A DNA stretch of 64,000 nt from NCBI RefSeq assembly GCF_029223255.1, contig NZ_JARHUC010000002.1, forward strand, positions 783,011-847,010, in the 5' to 3' direction. The DNA comes from Albimonas marina (GTDB lineage Bacteria > Pseudomonadota > Alphaproteobacteria > Rhodobacterales > Rhodobacteraceae). The notes beneath the pieces are model-generated. The model was not told the origin of the DNA. It ran no database searches and was given only the letters and a program-made list of their open reading frames with translations. Shown one piece after another: positions 8,249 through 18,000 of this stretch (position 1 is its first letter; every line of letters starts with the position of its first letter). A program made the translations under genes and the position numbers.

Positions 8249-10234
8249 ATGCCGCAGCCCCGATCCGGCGCGTTCCCCCATGTCCTCGCGCCGCTGGACC
8301 TGGGACCGCTGCGCATCCGCAACCGGATCGTCGTGCCCGCCCACACCACCAACTTCGGCGAGCATCACCTGCCCTCGCAGCGCCACCTCGACTACCACGT
8401 CGCCCGCGCGCGGGGCGGGGTGGGGGCGATCATCTTCGAATCGATCCGGGTGCACCTGAATTCGCTGGGCCGCCCGCAGGCCGTCCAGGGCTTCGACCCC
8501 GCCTGCATCGAGCCGTTCCGCCGGATCACCGCCGCCGTGCAGGCCGAGGGCGCGAAGATCCTGGGCCAGATCATCCACCTGGGCCGGCAGGTGGAGGGGG
8601 ATTTCGAGCGCACCGTCTCCTGGGGCCCGTCGCCCCTCCCCTGGTCGGCGACGGCCCTGCCCCCGAAGGCCATGGACGAATGGGACATGGCCGAGGCGGT
8701 GGAGGCCCACGTGGCGACCGCGCGCAACCTCGTCGCCGCGGGCTTCGACGGGATCGAGCTGCAGATGGCCCACGGACACCTGCTGCCGCAGTTCATGTCT
8801 CCGCTGTCGAACCGGCGCACCGACGAATATGGCGGCAGCCTCGAGAACCGCCTGCGCTTCCCGATCCGGGTGCTGCGCGCGGTGCGCGAGGCGGTGGGTC
8901 CGGACATGTGCCTGGGCGTCCGCCTGTCGGGCGAGGAATGGCTGCCCGAGGGCCTGCACATCGAGGAGGCCGAGCGCGCCGCCGTCCTGCTCGCGCAGGC
9001 CGCGCGGGTGGACTTCTTCAACGTCTCCCACTCGGCCTATCACGCGTCGTATTCGCTCGCGACGCAGATGGCGGACATGGCGATGGATCCCGCCCCGTTC
9101 CGCACCCTGCCCGCCCGCATCCGCGCCGCCCTGCGCATCGAGGGCCACGCCGCGCCCGTCTTCGCCGTCTGCCGCTTCACCACGCTCGCCGAGGCGGAGG
9201 CCGCGATCGCCGACGGCACGGCCGACGCAGTCGCCATGGCGCGCGCCCACCTCGCCGAGCCCGCCATCGTCAAGAAGACGCTGGAGGGGCGCGAGGACGA
9301 GATCCGCCCCTGCATCGCCTGCAACCAGGGCTGCGCCCAGAACCTGGAGCGCAACCTGCCCCTGCGCTGCCTGGTGAACCCGATGGCGGGCCTCGAAGGC
9401 GAGTGGGCCGAGCCGGAGGAGCTGCCCGCCCCCACGCCCCGCCGCGTGCTGGTCGTCGGCGGCGGCTCCGCGGGGATGGAGGCCGCCCGCACCGCCGCCG
9501 CCCGCGGCCATGCCGTGACGCTGTGGGAGGCGGGCGAGCGCCTCGGCGGCCAGCTCCTGTGGACCGAGGCGATGCCGAAACGCGCCGCCTTCGCCCGCTT
9601 CCTCGACCACCAGCGCAAGGCGCTGGAACGGCTGGGCGTGCGGGTGGAGCTCAACCGCCGCGCCGACGCCGACGCGATCCGCGGCTTCGGGGCCGAGGCG
9701 ATCCTGCTCGCCACCGGCGCGAGCCTCGCCGAGCCCGCCCTGCCCGGCGGCGGCGCCGTCGTCTCGCCCACCCGGGCGCTCTCCGACCCCGAGGCGCTGG
9801 GCCCGCGCATCGCCTTCGTGGACCTGACCGGGGAGTGGACGGCGATCTCGGTCATCGAGCGCCTGGCCGACCTCGGCAAGTCCGTCACGGTGCTGACCGC
9901 GCCGGCCGCCTTCGCCTGGCGGACCTCGATCTATTCCACCCTCGCCACCACGCAGCGCCTGCGCGAGGCCGGGGTGCGCATCCGCACCCTGCGCCGCGCG
10001 ACCCGCTGGGACGGGGCGACGCTGACCGTCGAGGACCTGTCCTGCGGCGAGACCGAGACGCTGGAGGGGCTGAGCGCCGTCGTCGTCGCCGACCACGCCG
10101 CCTCCGACCCCGCGCTGTGGCGCGCGCTGAAATCCGAAGGCCTGCCCGTCGTCCAGATCGGCGACGCGCTCGCCCCGCGCACCGCGGTCGAGGCCGTCTA
10201 CGCCGGCCACAAGGCCGCAAGGGAGATCGCATGA
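8249..10234 (+). CDS. NADH:flavin oxidoreductase / 2,4-dienoyl-CoA reductase-like Fe-S flavoprotein
   Basis: About 661 residues from ATG 8249, chosen because AGAGGA lies 10 bases upstream and the preceding 40 in-frame codons are the tandem repeat. Residues 1-340 are an Old Yellow Enzyme TIM barrel (AHGHLLPQFMSP, then NRRTDEYGGSLENR). A Cx2Cx3Cx11C cluster near residue 355 should hold a 4Fe-4S centre. A GGGSAGMEAA dinucleotide-binding fold near residue 405 starts the FAD/NAD(P) half. This layout matches FadH, trimethylamine dehydrogenase and enoate reductases, which reduce activated C=C bonds or oxidise amines. It is translationally coupled to the epimerase-like gene. The substrate is unknown; an unsaturated acid or CoA ester is plausible. 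Confidence 0.9.
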   Translation: MPQPRSGAFPHVLAPLDLGPLRIRNRIVVPAHTTNFGEHHLPSQRHLDYHVARARGGVGAIIFESIRVHLNSLGRPQAVQGFDPACIEPFRRITAAVQAEGAKILGQIIHLGRQVEGDFERTVSWGPSPLPWSATALPPKAMDEWDMAEAVEAHVATARNLVAAGFDGIELQMAHGHLLPQFMSPLSNRRTDEYGGSLENRLRFPIRVLRAVREAVGPDMCLGVRLSGEEWLPEGLHIEEAERAAVLLAQAARVDFFNVSHSAYHASYSLATQMADMAMDPAPFRTLPARIRAALRIEGHAAPVFAVCRFTTLAEAEAAIADGTADAVAMARAHLAEPAIVKKTLEGREDEIRPCIACNQGCAQNLERNLPLRCLVNPMAGLEGEWAEPEELPAPTPRRVLVVGGGSAGMEAARTAAARGHAVTLWEAGERLGGQLLWTEAMPKRAAFARFLDHQRKALERLGVRVELNRRADADAIRGFGAEAILLATGASLAEPALPGGGAVVSPTRALSDPEALGPRIAFVDLTGEWTAISVIERLADLGKSVTVLTAPAAFAWRTSIYSTLATTQRLREAGVRIRTLRRATRWDGATLTVEDLSCGETETLEGLSAVVVADHAASDPALWRALKSEGLPVVQIGDALAPRTAVEAVYAGHKAAREIA

Positions 10235-11238
10235 CCTATCTCGTCACCGGGGCCGGCGGCTTCGTCGGCCTCAACCTGGTGGAGCATCTGCTGACCGAGG
10301 GGGCGCATGTCCGCGCCCTCAACGACCGCCCCCTGCCGCAGGCGGCGCTCGCCCGCTTCTGCGCCCTGCCCGGCAAGGTCGAGGTGATCCACGCCGACGT
10401 GCGCGACCGCGCGGCGATGGCGAAGGCGGTCGAGGGCGCGGCGGGCGTGGTCCACGCCGCCGCCATCACGCTGGGCCCCGCCGCCGCGTTGACGCCCGCG
10501 CGCACGGCGGTGGAGGTCAACACCCTCTCGACCGCGATCCTGCTCGACGAGGCGCGGCGCGCGGGCGTCGCGCGCTTCGTCTACCCCTCCTCGTCCGCCG
10601 TCTACGGCCTCGCCCCCTTCGCCGGCGTCCCCGTGACCGAGGACCGCGAGCCCACGCCCGCCGGCCTCTACGGCTTCACCAAGCTCGCCTCCGAGGCGCT
10701 GGTCGCCGAGGCCGCCCGCGACGGGCTGACCACGGTGCGCGCCCGCATCACCGCCCTCTTCGGCCCGTGGGAGCATGACACCGGCGTGCGGGAGACGCTC
10801 TCGCCCCCGTTCCAGACCGCCCGGCGCATCCTCGCCGGCCTGCCGGTGCGGATGTCGCCGGCGGGCGGTCGGGACTGGACCTCCGCCCGCGACGTGGCCC
10901 GGGCGCTCGCGATCCTGCTGCGGGCCGAGGCCCTGCCCCACGACGTCTACAACCTCTCGGCCTCCGCCACCTGGCGCCCCTGCCTTCTGGCCGAGGCGCT
11001 GGGGCGGCGGATGCCGGCGGAGTGGTCGATGACCGACGCGCCGACCGACGAGGGCGACCTCGCCTATCACGACGACCTGACCCGGACCCGCGCGCCGATC
11101 TCCGGCGCGCGCTTCGCGGCCGACTTCGGCTTCGATTTCATGAGCCCCGAGGCCGCGACCGAGGACTACGCCGAATGGCTCGAGGCGCTTGGCCCCGCCG
11201 CCTTCGGGGCGCTGCGCGGCGCTCAGCGGGCGGTGTAG
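10231..11238 (+). CDS. NAD-dependent epimerase/dehydratase-family (extended SDR) protein
   Basis: 335 residues starting MTYLVTGAGGFVGLNL, an extended-SDR NAD(P)-binding motif (GxxGxxG). The catalytic pair is YGFTK (YxxxK, about residue 148) with the upstream serine in YPSSSAVYG. The ATG overlaps the flavoprotein stop by 4 bp, so the two are coupled. Extended SDRs act on nucleotide sugars or on small hydroxy/keto substrates. In this context oxidation or reduction of a pathway intermediate is more likely than sugar metabolism, but that is inference. Its 3' end overlaps the convergent SDR gene by 16 bp. Confidence 0.88.
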   Translation: MTYLVTGAGGFVGLNLVEHLLTEGAHVRALNDRPLPQAALARFCALPGKVEVIHADVRDRAAMAKAVEGAAGVVHAAAITLGPAAALTPARTAVEVNTLSTAILLDEARRAGVARFVYPSSSAVYGLAPFAGVPVTEDREPTPAGLYGFTKLASEALVAEAARDGLTTVRARITALFGPWEHDTGVRETLSPPFQTARRILAGLPVRMSPAGGRDWTSARDVARALAILLRAEALPHDVYNLSASATWRPCLLAEALGRRMPAEWSMTDAPTDEGDLAYHDDLTRTRAPISGARFAADFGFDFMSPEAATEDYAEWLEALGPAAFGALRGAQRAV

Positions 11239-11957
11239 CCGCCGTCGGCGAGCAGGTCGGTCCCGGTGACGAAGGCGGCGCCGGGGCCCACCAGGAACAG
11301 GGCGGCGGCCGCGATCTCCTCGGCCGAGCCCAGGCGTCCGAGGGGGTGGAGAGGGGCCAGCGCCGCCTCCGCCGCCTCCGCGCTCCCGGCCTGGGCGATC
11401 ACCCGCCCGGTCATCACAGCCCCGGGCGACAGGCTGACCGCCCGGATGTTCTCGGCCGCATGGTCCAGCGCCAGCGTCCGGGTCAGCGAGATCAGCCCCG
11501 CCTTGGAGGCGGAGTAGACCGCCCGCCCCGGCGTCGCCACATGGCCGAGCTGGGAGGCGATGTTGAGGATCACCCCGCCGCCCCCGCGGCGGAACCACGG
11601 AACGACCGAGCGGCACATGAGATACGCCCCCGTCAGGTTCACCTCGAGCGAGCGCGCCCAGTCCGCGGGCGCGATCTGGGTGACGTCGCCCAGCGGCGTC
11701 GGCGCGGCGGCGTTGTTCACCAGGATGTCGAGCCGCCCGAAGGCCTCCCCCGCCCGCGCCACGGCCGCCTCCACCGCGCCCGCGTCGGCCACGTCGCAGG
11801 CGAGCGGCAGGACGGCGGGATCGTCGAAATCGGGCGCAACGAGGTCCAGCGCCGCCACGCGCGCCCCTGCGCCCACGAGCGCGGCCGTGATCGCCCGCCC
11901 GATGTCGCCGCCTGCGCCGGTCGCCACCGCCGCCTTGCCCGCCAGTTCGCCCGTCAT
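11223..11957 (-). CDS. Short-chain dehydrogenase/reductase (classical SDR)
   Basis: 244 residues from ATG 11957; longer in-frame starts run backwards through the leuC-like gene and are rejected. The protein has a modified cofactor motif ATGAGGDIGRAI, the structural NNAA motif, catalytic S (NIASQLGH) and YSASK. The C-terminus LLADGGYTAR is typical. It probably oxidises or reduces a hydroxy/keto acid or alcohol with NAD(P). It is encoded opposite to the flanking pathway genes, so it needs its own promoter, which would have to lie in or close to the 57-bp gap before the leuC-like start. Confidence 0.9.
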   Translation of the reverse strand: MTGELAGKAAVATGAGGDIGRAITAALVGAGARVAALDLVAPDFDDPAVLPLACDVADAGAVEAAVARAGEAFGRLDILVNNAAAPTPLGDVTQIAPADWARSLEVNLTGAYLMCRSVVPWFRRGGGGVILNIASQLGHVATPGRAVYSASKAGLISLTRTLALDHAAENIRAVSLSPGAVMTGRVIAQAGSAEAAEAALAPLHPLGRLGSAEEIAAAALFLVGPGAAFVTGTDLLADGGYTAR

Positions 11958-12014
11958 CTCCGCCTCGCCTTTTCGTGCCGGACCCCCAATCTCCCCCCTG
12001 AGAAGGAGACCGCA

Positions 12015-13436
12015 ATGACTTCCGTCGCCGCCCCCCGCACGTTGTTCGACAAGGTCTGGGATCCCCACGTCGTCGTCGAGCGCGAGGACGGCCAGTCGCT
12101 CCTGTGGATCGACCGGCATTTCGTGCACGAAGGCTCCCACCACGCCTTCGCCCGCCTGCGCGAGCGCGGCGCGACGGTGGCGCGGCCGGAGCTGACCATC
12201 GGCATCGCCGACCACTACGTGCCCACCCGCACCCGCGACCTCTCCGCCGCCCAGCCGCAGATCGCCGACATGGTCCGCAGGCTGGAGCGCAACGCCGCCG
12301 AACAGGGCGTGCGCCTGTTCGGCCTGAACGACCCCCGCCAGGGCATCGTCCACGTGATGGGCCCCGAGCAGGGGTTCACGTTGCCCGGCCTGACCATGGT
12401 CTGCGGCGACTCGCATACCTCCACCCACGGCGCCTTCGGCGCCATCGCCTTCGGCATCGGCGCCTCCGAGGTCGCGCATGTGCTGATGACCCAGACGCTG
12501 TGGCAGCGCCGCCCGAAGCGGATGCGGGTGCGCTTCGACGGCCGGCTCGCCCCCGGCATCACCGCCAAGGACATGGCGCTCGCCTTCATCGCGACCGTCG
12601 GGGCGGACGGCGCGCGGGGCCACGCCATCGAATACGCGGGCGAGGCGGTGCGGGCCCTGTCGATGGAAGGCCGGCTGACGCTGTGCAACCTGTCGATCGA
12701 ATCCGGCGGCCGCTGCGGGATGGTGGCGCCGGACGAGACCACCTTCGCCTTCGTGAAGGGCCGCCCGCACGCCCCCTCGGGCACGCTGTTCGAGCAGGCG
12801 GTCGAGGCGTGGTCGGCGCTCCCCTCCGACGCCGACGCCGCCTTCGACCGGGAGGTCGCGATCGACGCCGCCGCCATCGCCCCCACCGTGACCTGGGGCG
12901 TCTCGCCCGAGGACGCGCTGCCTATCGACGGGGCGGTGCCGGACCCGGCGCGGATCGCGGACCCCTCCCGCGCCGCCCATGCGCGCGAGGCCATCGACTA
13001 CATGGGCCTGCGGCCCGGCCAGCGGCTGCAGGAGGTGACGGTGGACCGGGTCTTCATCGGCTCATGCACCAACGCGCGGATCGAGGATCTGCGCGCCGCC
13101 GCCGCGGTGCTCGCGGGGCGGCGGGCGAAGGTGCCGGGGCTGGTCTCGCCCGGCTCGATGATCGTGAAGGCGCAGGCGGAGCAGGAGGGGCTGGACCGGA
13201 TCTTCACCGACGCGGGGCTCGAGTGGGTCGCCTCGGGCTGCTCGATGTGCGTGGGCATGAACGGCGACGTCGCGGCGCCGGGGGAGCGCTGCGCCTCGAC
13301 CACCAACCGCAACTTCAAGGGCCGGCAGGGGCCGGGTGCGCGCACCCACCTGATGAGCCCGGCCATGGTCGCCGCCGCCGCCGTCGCCGGCCGGCTGGCC
13401 GACGTGCGCGAGATCCTGGGGGAGACCGCCCTGTGA
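12015..13436 (+). CDS. LeuC-like aconitase-family hydro-lyase, large subunit
   Basis: 473 residues from ATG 12015 with AGAAGGAG at 12001-12008. The three Fe-S cysteines are in place (FIGSCTN near residue 348 and GCSMC near 410), as are VCGDSHTSTHGAFG and the C-terminal NRNFKGRQG. The large-subunit loop usually HEVTSPQAF is HEGSHHAF here, and MDHNVST is replaced by IADHYVPT. These are substrate-side differences from housekeeping 3-isopropylmalate dehydratase. With the LeuD-like partner it should catalyse stereospecific hydration/dehydration of a malate-type acid. Biosynthetic LeuC, citraconate hydratase and dimethylmaleate/dimethylmalate hydratase are all possible. The catabolic neighbourhood and absence of leuA or leuB favour a catabolic role. 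Confidence 0.87.
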   Translation: MTSVAAPRTLFDKVWDPHVVVEREDGQSLLWIDRHFVHEGSHHAFARLRERGATVARPELTIGIADHYVPTRTRDLSAAQPQIADMVRRLERNAAEQGVRLFGLNDPRQGIVHVMGPEQGFTLPGLTMVCGDSHTSTHGAFGAIAFGIGASEVAHVLMTQTLWQRRPKRMRVRFDGRLAPGITAKDMALAFIATVGADGARGHAIEYAGEAVRALSMEGRLTLCNLSIESGGRCGMVAPDETTFAFVKGRPHAPSGTLFEQAVEAWSALPSDADAAFDREVAIDAAAIAPTVTWGVSPEDALPIDGAVPDPARIADPSRAAHAREAIDYMGLRPGQRLQEVTVDRVFIGSCTNARIEDLRAAAAVLAGRRAKVPGLVSPGSMIVKAQAEQEGLDRIFTDAGLEWVASGCSMCVGMNGDVAAPGERCASTTNRNFKGRQGPGARTHLMSPAMVAAAAVAGRLADVREILGETAL

Positions 13437-14038
13437 CGCCCTTCACGACCCTGACCGCCCCCGCCTGCCCGCTGCCCCTGTCGAACGTGGACACCGACCA
13501 GCTGATCCCGGCCCGCTTCATGTCGCGGCCCCGCAGCGAGGGCTATGGAGATTTCCTCCTGCACGACCTGCGCCGGGACGAGGCCGGCGCGCTCGACCCC
13601 GCCTTTCCGCTCAACGCCCATCCGGGCGCGCGGGCGCTGGTGGCGCGGCGCAATTTCGGCTGCGGCTCCTCGCGCGAGGCGGCGGTCTACGCGCTGGTCG
13701 ACTTCGGCTTCGCCTGCGTGATCGCGCCCAGCTTCGGGGACATCTTCGCCTCGAACGCCGTCAACAACGGCCTGGTCCCCGCCACGGTCAGCGAGGCGGA
13801 GGCCGAGGCGCTGCTGGCCGCCGCGGCGGCCGGGGCCGAGCTGACCGTCGACCTCGAAGCCCAGCAGATCCGCGGCGCGGGCGACCCCATCGCCTTCGCC
13901 ATCGACCCGGTCTGGCGCACCAAGCTGCTGAACGGCTGGGACGACGTGGACCTGACCCTGTCGCGCGCCGCCGAGATCGCGGCCTTCGCCAGGGCCGACG
14001 CCGCCGCCCGCCCCTGGGCGCAGCTTTCGCCCGACTGA
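13433..14038 (+). CDS. LeuD-like hydro-lyase, small (swivel) subunit
   Basis: 201 residues from GTG 13433, overlapping the large-subunit stop as GTGA. It opens near the swivel motif SNVDTDQLIPARF and contains the active-site segment RRNFGCGSSREAA (about residues 68-80) and the family NAVNNGL motif. Length matches bacterial LeuD (about 200). It forms a heterodimer with the preceding large subunit. The mid loop MSRPRSEGYGDFLLHDLR differs from enteric LeuD in the specificity region. It is the last gene of the plus-strand operon; 227 bp of GC-rich DNA with short palindromes follows before the convergent signalling operon. Confidence 0.88.
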   Translation: MTPFTTLTAPACPLPLSNVDTDQLIPARFMSRPRSEGYGDFLLHDLRRDEAGALDPAFPLNAHPGARALVARRNFGCGSSREAAVYALVDFGFACVIAPSFGDIFASNAVNNGLVPATVSEAEAEALLAAAAAGAELTVDLEAQQIRGAGDPIAFAIDPVWRTKLLNGWDDVDLTLSRAAEIAAFARADAAARPWAQLSPD

Positions 14039-14265
14039 GCGGGCGGGCGCCCCGGCCCGCCTCCCGGCCCGGGCCGCCGCCCTGACCCGGGCCCCGGTCT
14101 CGGCCTGCGTCTCAGACCCCGGAGCCGGCGCCCCGCCGCCCTGCGGACCGGGCGGGCGAGGCCGATGCGCGCCTGTCGCCCTGTCCCGGTCGCCGCCCCC
14201 CGCCGAGGCGGCGGGATCGGCCCCCCCCGGCCATCGCGACCGGCGCCGGCCCGCGGCGCTCGGGC

Positions 14266-14643
14266 TCAGGCCTTCGGATAGAGCGGCGAGTCCGTCGCCG
14301 CGGCCGCGTCGACCAGCGCGCGCAGGGCGGGCAGGTCGCGCAGAACCTCGTCGTCGGTCCAGGGGGGCGTTGCGCAGGCCGGGGCCCCGCCCTCGAGGAC
14401 GCCGGCCGCGCGCAGGTCGATGCGGCGGGCGACGGCCGCGATCTCGACGAAGCCGAAGGAGGCGCCGCTGCCCGAGATCCGGTGGGCGACCGCGCGCAGC
14501 ACGTCCCAGACCTCGGCGGCCGGACGCGCGCCCTGGCGGCCGTCCTCGACCGCCGCCTCGATCTCGGCGGTCATCGCGCGCATGTTGACCACGAAGGATT
14601 CGATCAGCTTGCGCAGCTCCTGCCTCAGGCCCGCGTCGATCAT
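14266..14643 (-). CDS. Hpt (histidine phosphotransfer) domain protein
   Basis: 125 residues from ATG 14643, which overlaps the response-regulator stop by 4 bp. A single Hpt four-helix domain is indicated by AHRISGSGASFGF, where His is the phosphoacceptor, followed by helices rich in Ala and Leu. It is the third gene of a kinase/response-regulator/Hpt operon and would shuttle phosphate between the hybrid kinase's receiver and another receiver. An in-frame ATG 48 bases upstream exists but would overlap the regulator more. The final target of the relay is not visible here. Confidence 0.82.
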   Translation of the reverse strand: MIDAGLRQELRKLIESFVVNMRAMTAEIEAAVEDGRQGARPAAEVWDVLRAVAHRISGSGASFGFVEIAAVARRIDLRAAGVLEGGAPACATPPWTDDEVLRDLPALRALVDAAAATDSPLYPKA

Positions 14644-15035
14644 GCGCCCTCCAGCTCCCTCCAGATGCCCCGCACCCGGTCCGGCAGGCACAGCGGGTCG
14701 AAGGGCTTCACGATCACGTCGCAGGCGCCGAGCGCGCGGAACCGCGCGACCTCCGCCGCCTGCGCCTTCGCCGTCATGAACACGACCGGGATCGCGGCCA
14801 GCGCCGGCGTCGCCTGCAGCCGCGCCAGCACCGCGGGCCCGTCGAGCCCCGGCATCATCACGTCGAGCAGCACGAGGTCGGGGGCGAACCCCTCCAGCCT
14901 CGCCAGCGCGGTGGGGCCGTCGGGGAAGACCTGCACCTCGAACCCGCCCAGGCGCACGAGCGTCAACTCGCAGATCCGGCGCAGGTCGGGCTCGTCCTCG
15001 ACGCAGGCGATGCGCCGCAGGTCACGGGCGATCAT
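14640..15035 (-). CDS. Single-domain response regulator (CheY-like)
   Basis: 131 residues comprising one receiver domain and no output domain. The acidic pair is E13/D14, the phosphoacceptor is D58 in LLDVMMPGLDG, the switch Thr is T88 (MTAK) and the conserved Lys is K110 (VKPFDP). It overlaps the hybrid kinase end by 14 bp and the Hpt start by 4 bp. It probably works as a phosphate carrier or by direct protein contact in the relay with the neighbouring Hpt protein. Confidence 0.92.
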   Translation of the reverse strand: MIARDLRRIACVEDEPDLRRICELTLVRLGGFEVQVFPDGPTALARLEGFAPDLVLLDVMMPGLDGPAVLARLQATPALAAIPVVFMTAKAQAAEVARFRALGACDVIVKPFDPLCLPDRVRGIWRELEGA

Positions 15036-18000
15036 CGGCGGCCTCCTCCAGCGGGCGGTCGGGGGCGGGCGGACCCGCGCGGCGGGCGGCCCGGCGCTGC
15101 AGCAGGCGGGTCAGCGCGGCGGTCAGCGCCGAGGGGTCGATCGCCGACTTCAGGAAGGCCGCGTCCACCCGCGCGCGCAGGGCGGCGCGGGCCTCCTCGA
15201 CGGAATAGACCAGCACCAGCGGCGCCTCGGGCCGGGCGCTGCGGATCGTGGCCACCAGGCTCTCCCCCCGGCCGTCGGGCATGCGCAGGTCGAGGATCAC
15301 CGCGTCGTAGACCGAGCGCTCGAGCATCGCGCGCGCCGCGGTGCAGCTCGCCGCCCGCTCGGTCGCGGCCACGCCCTCCAGCGCGCGGGCGAGCAGGCGC
15401 GCCTGGTCGTCGTCGTCCTCGACCACCAGCACCCGCGCCCCCTCCCCCAGACGGTCGGCGATGGCGCGGCGCAGGCGCACGGGATCGACCCGGCCCGCGG
15501 GCCATTCCAGCACCTCCACCGGCCGGGGCAGCGCCGGGCCGCCGGCCTGCGGGTCGAGCGGGGCGGGCGCGAACAGGATCGCGGGGATCGCGGCGCCGGG
15601 GTCGAGCGCGCGCAGCGCCTCGACGATGCGCCGGCAGTCCTCCCCCGCCGCCGTCCCGTCGAGGACCACCGCGGCGGGATCGAGACGGGAGAGGCGCGCG
15701 ATCGCCGCCTCCGCGTCGTCGGTCGGCTCGGGGCGCAGGCCCATCGCCTCGACCGCGGCGACCAGGGCCGCGCGGTGGTCGGGGTCGCGCGCGAAGATCA
15801 TCGCCGGCTGCGGCGGCGCGGCGGGCGCGCCCTGCCCCTCCGCCTCGGCGTCGAGCGCCGGCAGGCGGAAGGCGAAGATCGAGCCGCCCCCGGGCGGGCA
15901 CTCGAAGCCGATCTCGCCGCCATGCGCCTCGACGATGGCGCGCGCGATGCTGAGCCCGAGGCCCGTGCCCCCGCGCGCCCGGCTGTCGGAGCCGTCGGCC
16001 TGGGCGAAGCGGCTGAAGATGCGGTCGCGGAAATGGGGCGGCACGCCGGGCCCCTCGTCGGCCACCGCCACGCGCCAGGCGCCGTCCTCGCGCGCCACCG
16101 AGACGCGCACCGCGCCGCCGGCGTCGGAGTGCTTGATCGCGTTGGAGATCAGGTTGGCCAGCACCTGCGAGATGCGCCCCGGATCGGCCAGCGCCTCGGC
16201 CGGGCCGGGGGGCTCGGCGGGCTCGGCGACCAGGCGCACGCCCCGCTCGGCGGCCATCGAGGCGGTCTCGGCGACCGTCGCCTCGACCAGCGCGCGCAGG
16301 TCCAGGCGGCGACGGTCGTAGGGCATGCCGCCGGCGGCGATCTTCTCGATGTCGAGGATGTCGTTGATCAGGCGGATCAGCCGCTCCCCGTTGGCCTGGG
16401 CCATGTCGAGCATCTCGGTCGCGGCCTCGGGCAGCTCCCCCGCCACGCCGGCACGCAGCAGCGACAGCGAGCCCTTGATCGAGGCGAGCGGGGTGCGCAG
16501 CTCATGGCTGACGGTGGAGATGAACTCGGCCTTCATCCGCTCGGTCCGCCGCTCCTCGGAGAGGTCGGCGATCTGGCCGGTGAAGGTCGGCTCCCCGTCC
16601 ACGCGATGGGCGGTGACGACCAGGCGCACGGGGAACCGCTCCCCGTCCGCGCGCACCGCCTCGCGCTCCTGCGAGCGGCCCAGGATCCGCCCCGCCCCGG
16701 TCAGGGCGTAGGCCCTGAGATAGGCGTCGTGGGCGGAGCGGTGCGGCTCGGGCGCGAGGATCGAGACGTTGCGGCCCAGGAGCTCCTCCCGCCGGTAGCG
16801 GAACATCTCCAGCAGGGCGCGGTTCGCGTAGCGGACCCGGCCGCGGGCGTCGATCGAGACGATGCCGTTCGCCGCCCCGTCCATCACCGCGGCGAGGCGC
16901 GCCTCGCGGGCGCGCAGCTCCTCCTGCCGGTCGCGGGCGCGGATCGCCATCTCGCGGAAGGCCGCGGCGGTGAGGCGCACCTCCTGCACGCCCTCGGCGG
17001 GCCAGTCCACGGCCTCGGGGTCGACGCCGGCCGTCATCGCCTCCCCCGCGGCGGCGAGCCGGCGCAGCGGCCGGGCGAGGCGCCGGCCCAGCGCCAGCGC
17101 CAGGGCCCCGGCCAGCGCGGTCGCGCCCAGGCCCGCCAGCAGCGCGTCGCGCCGCGCGGCGGCCATCAACGCCTCCACCGGCTCGGACGACCGCTCCCAC
17201 GCCAGCATGTAGTCGCGCGGGGGGGCCATGTCGGCGATGCGCAGGGGCGCGGCGACGACCAGCGTGCGGCGGCCGGCGGCTTCGAGGGCGTAGGTCGGCG
17301 GGAAGGCGGCGGCCTCGGCCAGGCTCTCGGCGATGCCGGGAAGATCCTTCCAGGCTGCGCCCGGCGTCTCGGCGGCCATCGCGTCCTCTCGGGCGGGATC
17401 GAGGGTCGCCGCGTAGCGGCCCTGGGCGTCCACGATCCGGGGGGCGGACGCCGGCGCCTCGGCCGCGCTGATCGCGAGCAGGGTTCGGCGCAGGTCGACG
17501 TTGAGCACGATCCAGCCCTGCACCCGCCCGTCGGGGTCCAGCGCCGGGGCGACGGCGCGCAGCGTGGGGATGCGGCGCGGGTCGATCGCCCCATGCTCCC
17601 GGTTCATCTCGATCGGCGTGGCGAAGGGAGGGGCCGCGCCGCGCGCGCCGGCGGTCAGCATGTAGCCCCGCGCGCTCTTGGCCTGCAGCTCTTCGGGCGG
17701 GGTGCGGCGCAGCTCCCCGTCGATGCGGTCGAGGCGCACGACCTCCCGCCGCTCGGGCCCGCCGTCGATGTAGCGGACCTGGAACACGTCCCGCTCCGCC
17801 CGCAGGGTCGATTCGAAGATCGTGGCCAGCCGGTCGATCCATTGCCGGCGGGTGGAGCCGTCCTGCAGGTCGACGCCCGTGGCGCCCGACCGCTGCAGCC
17901 CCGCCAGCGGCGGCATCCGCGAGAGCGCGTCGGCCAGGCGCAGATAGGCCGCGACGCGCGACGACAGCAAGCGGGACTGCACCTCCAGCTCCGCCGCGCT

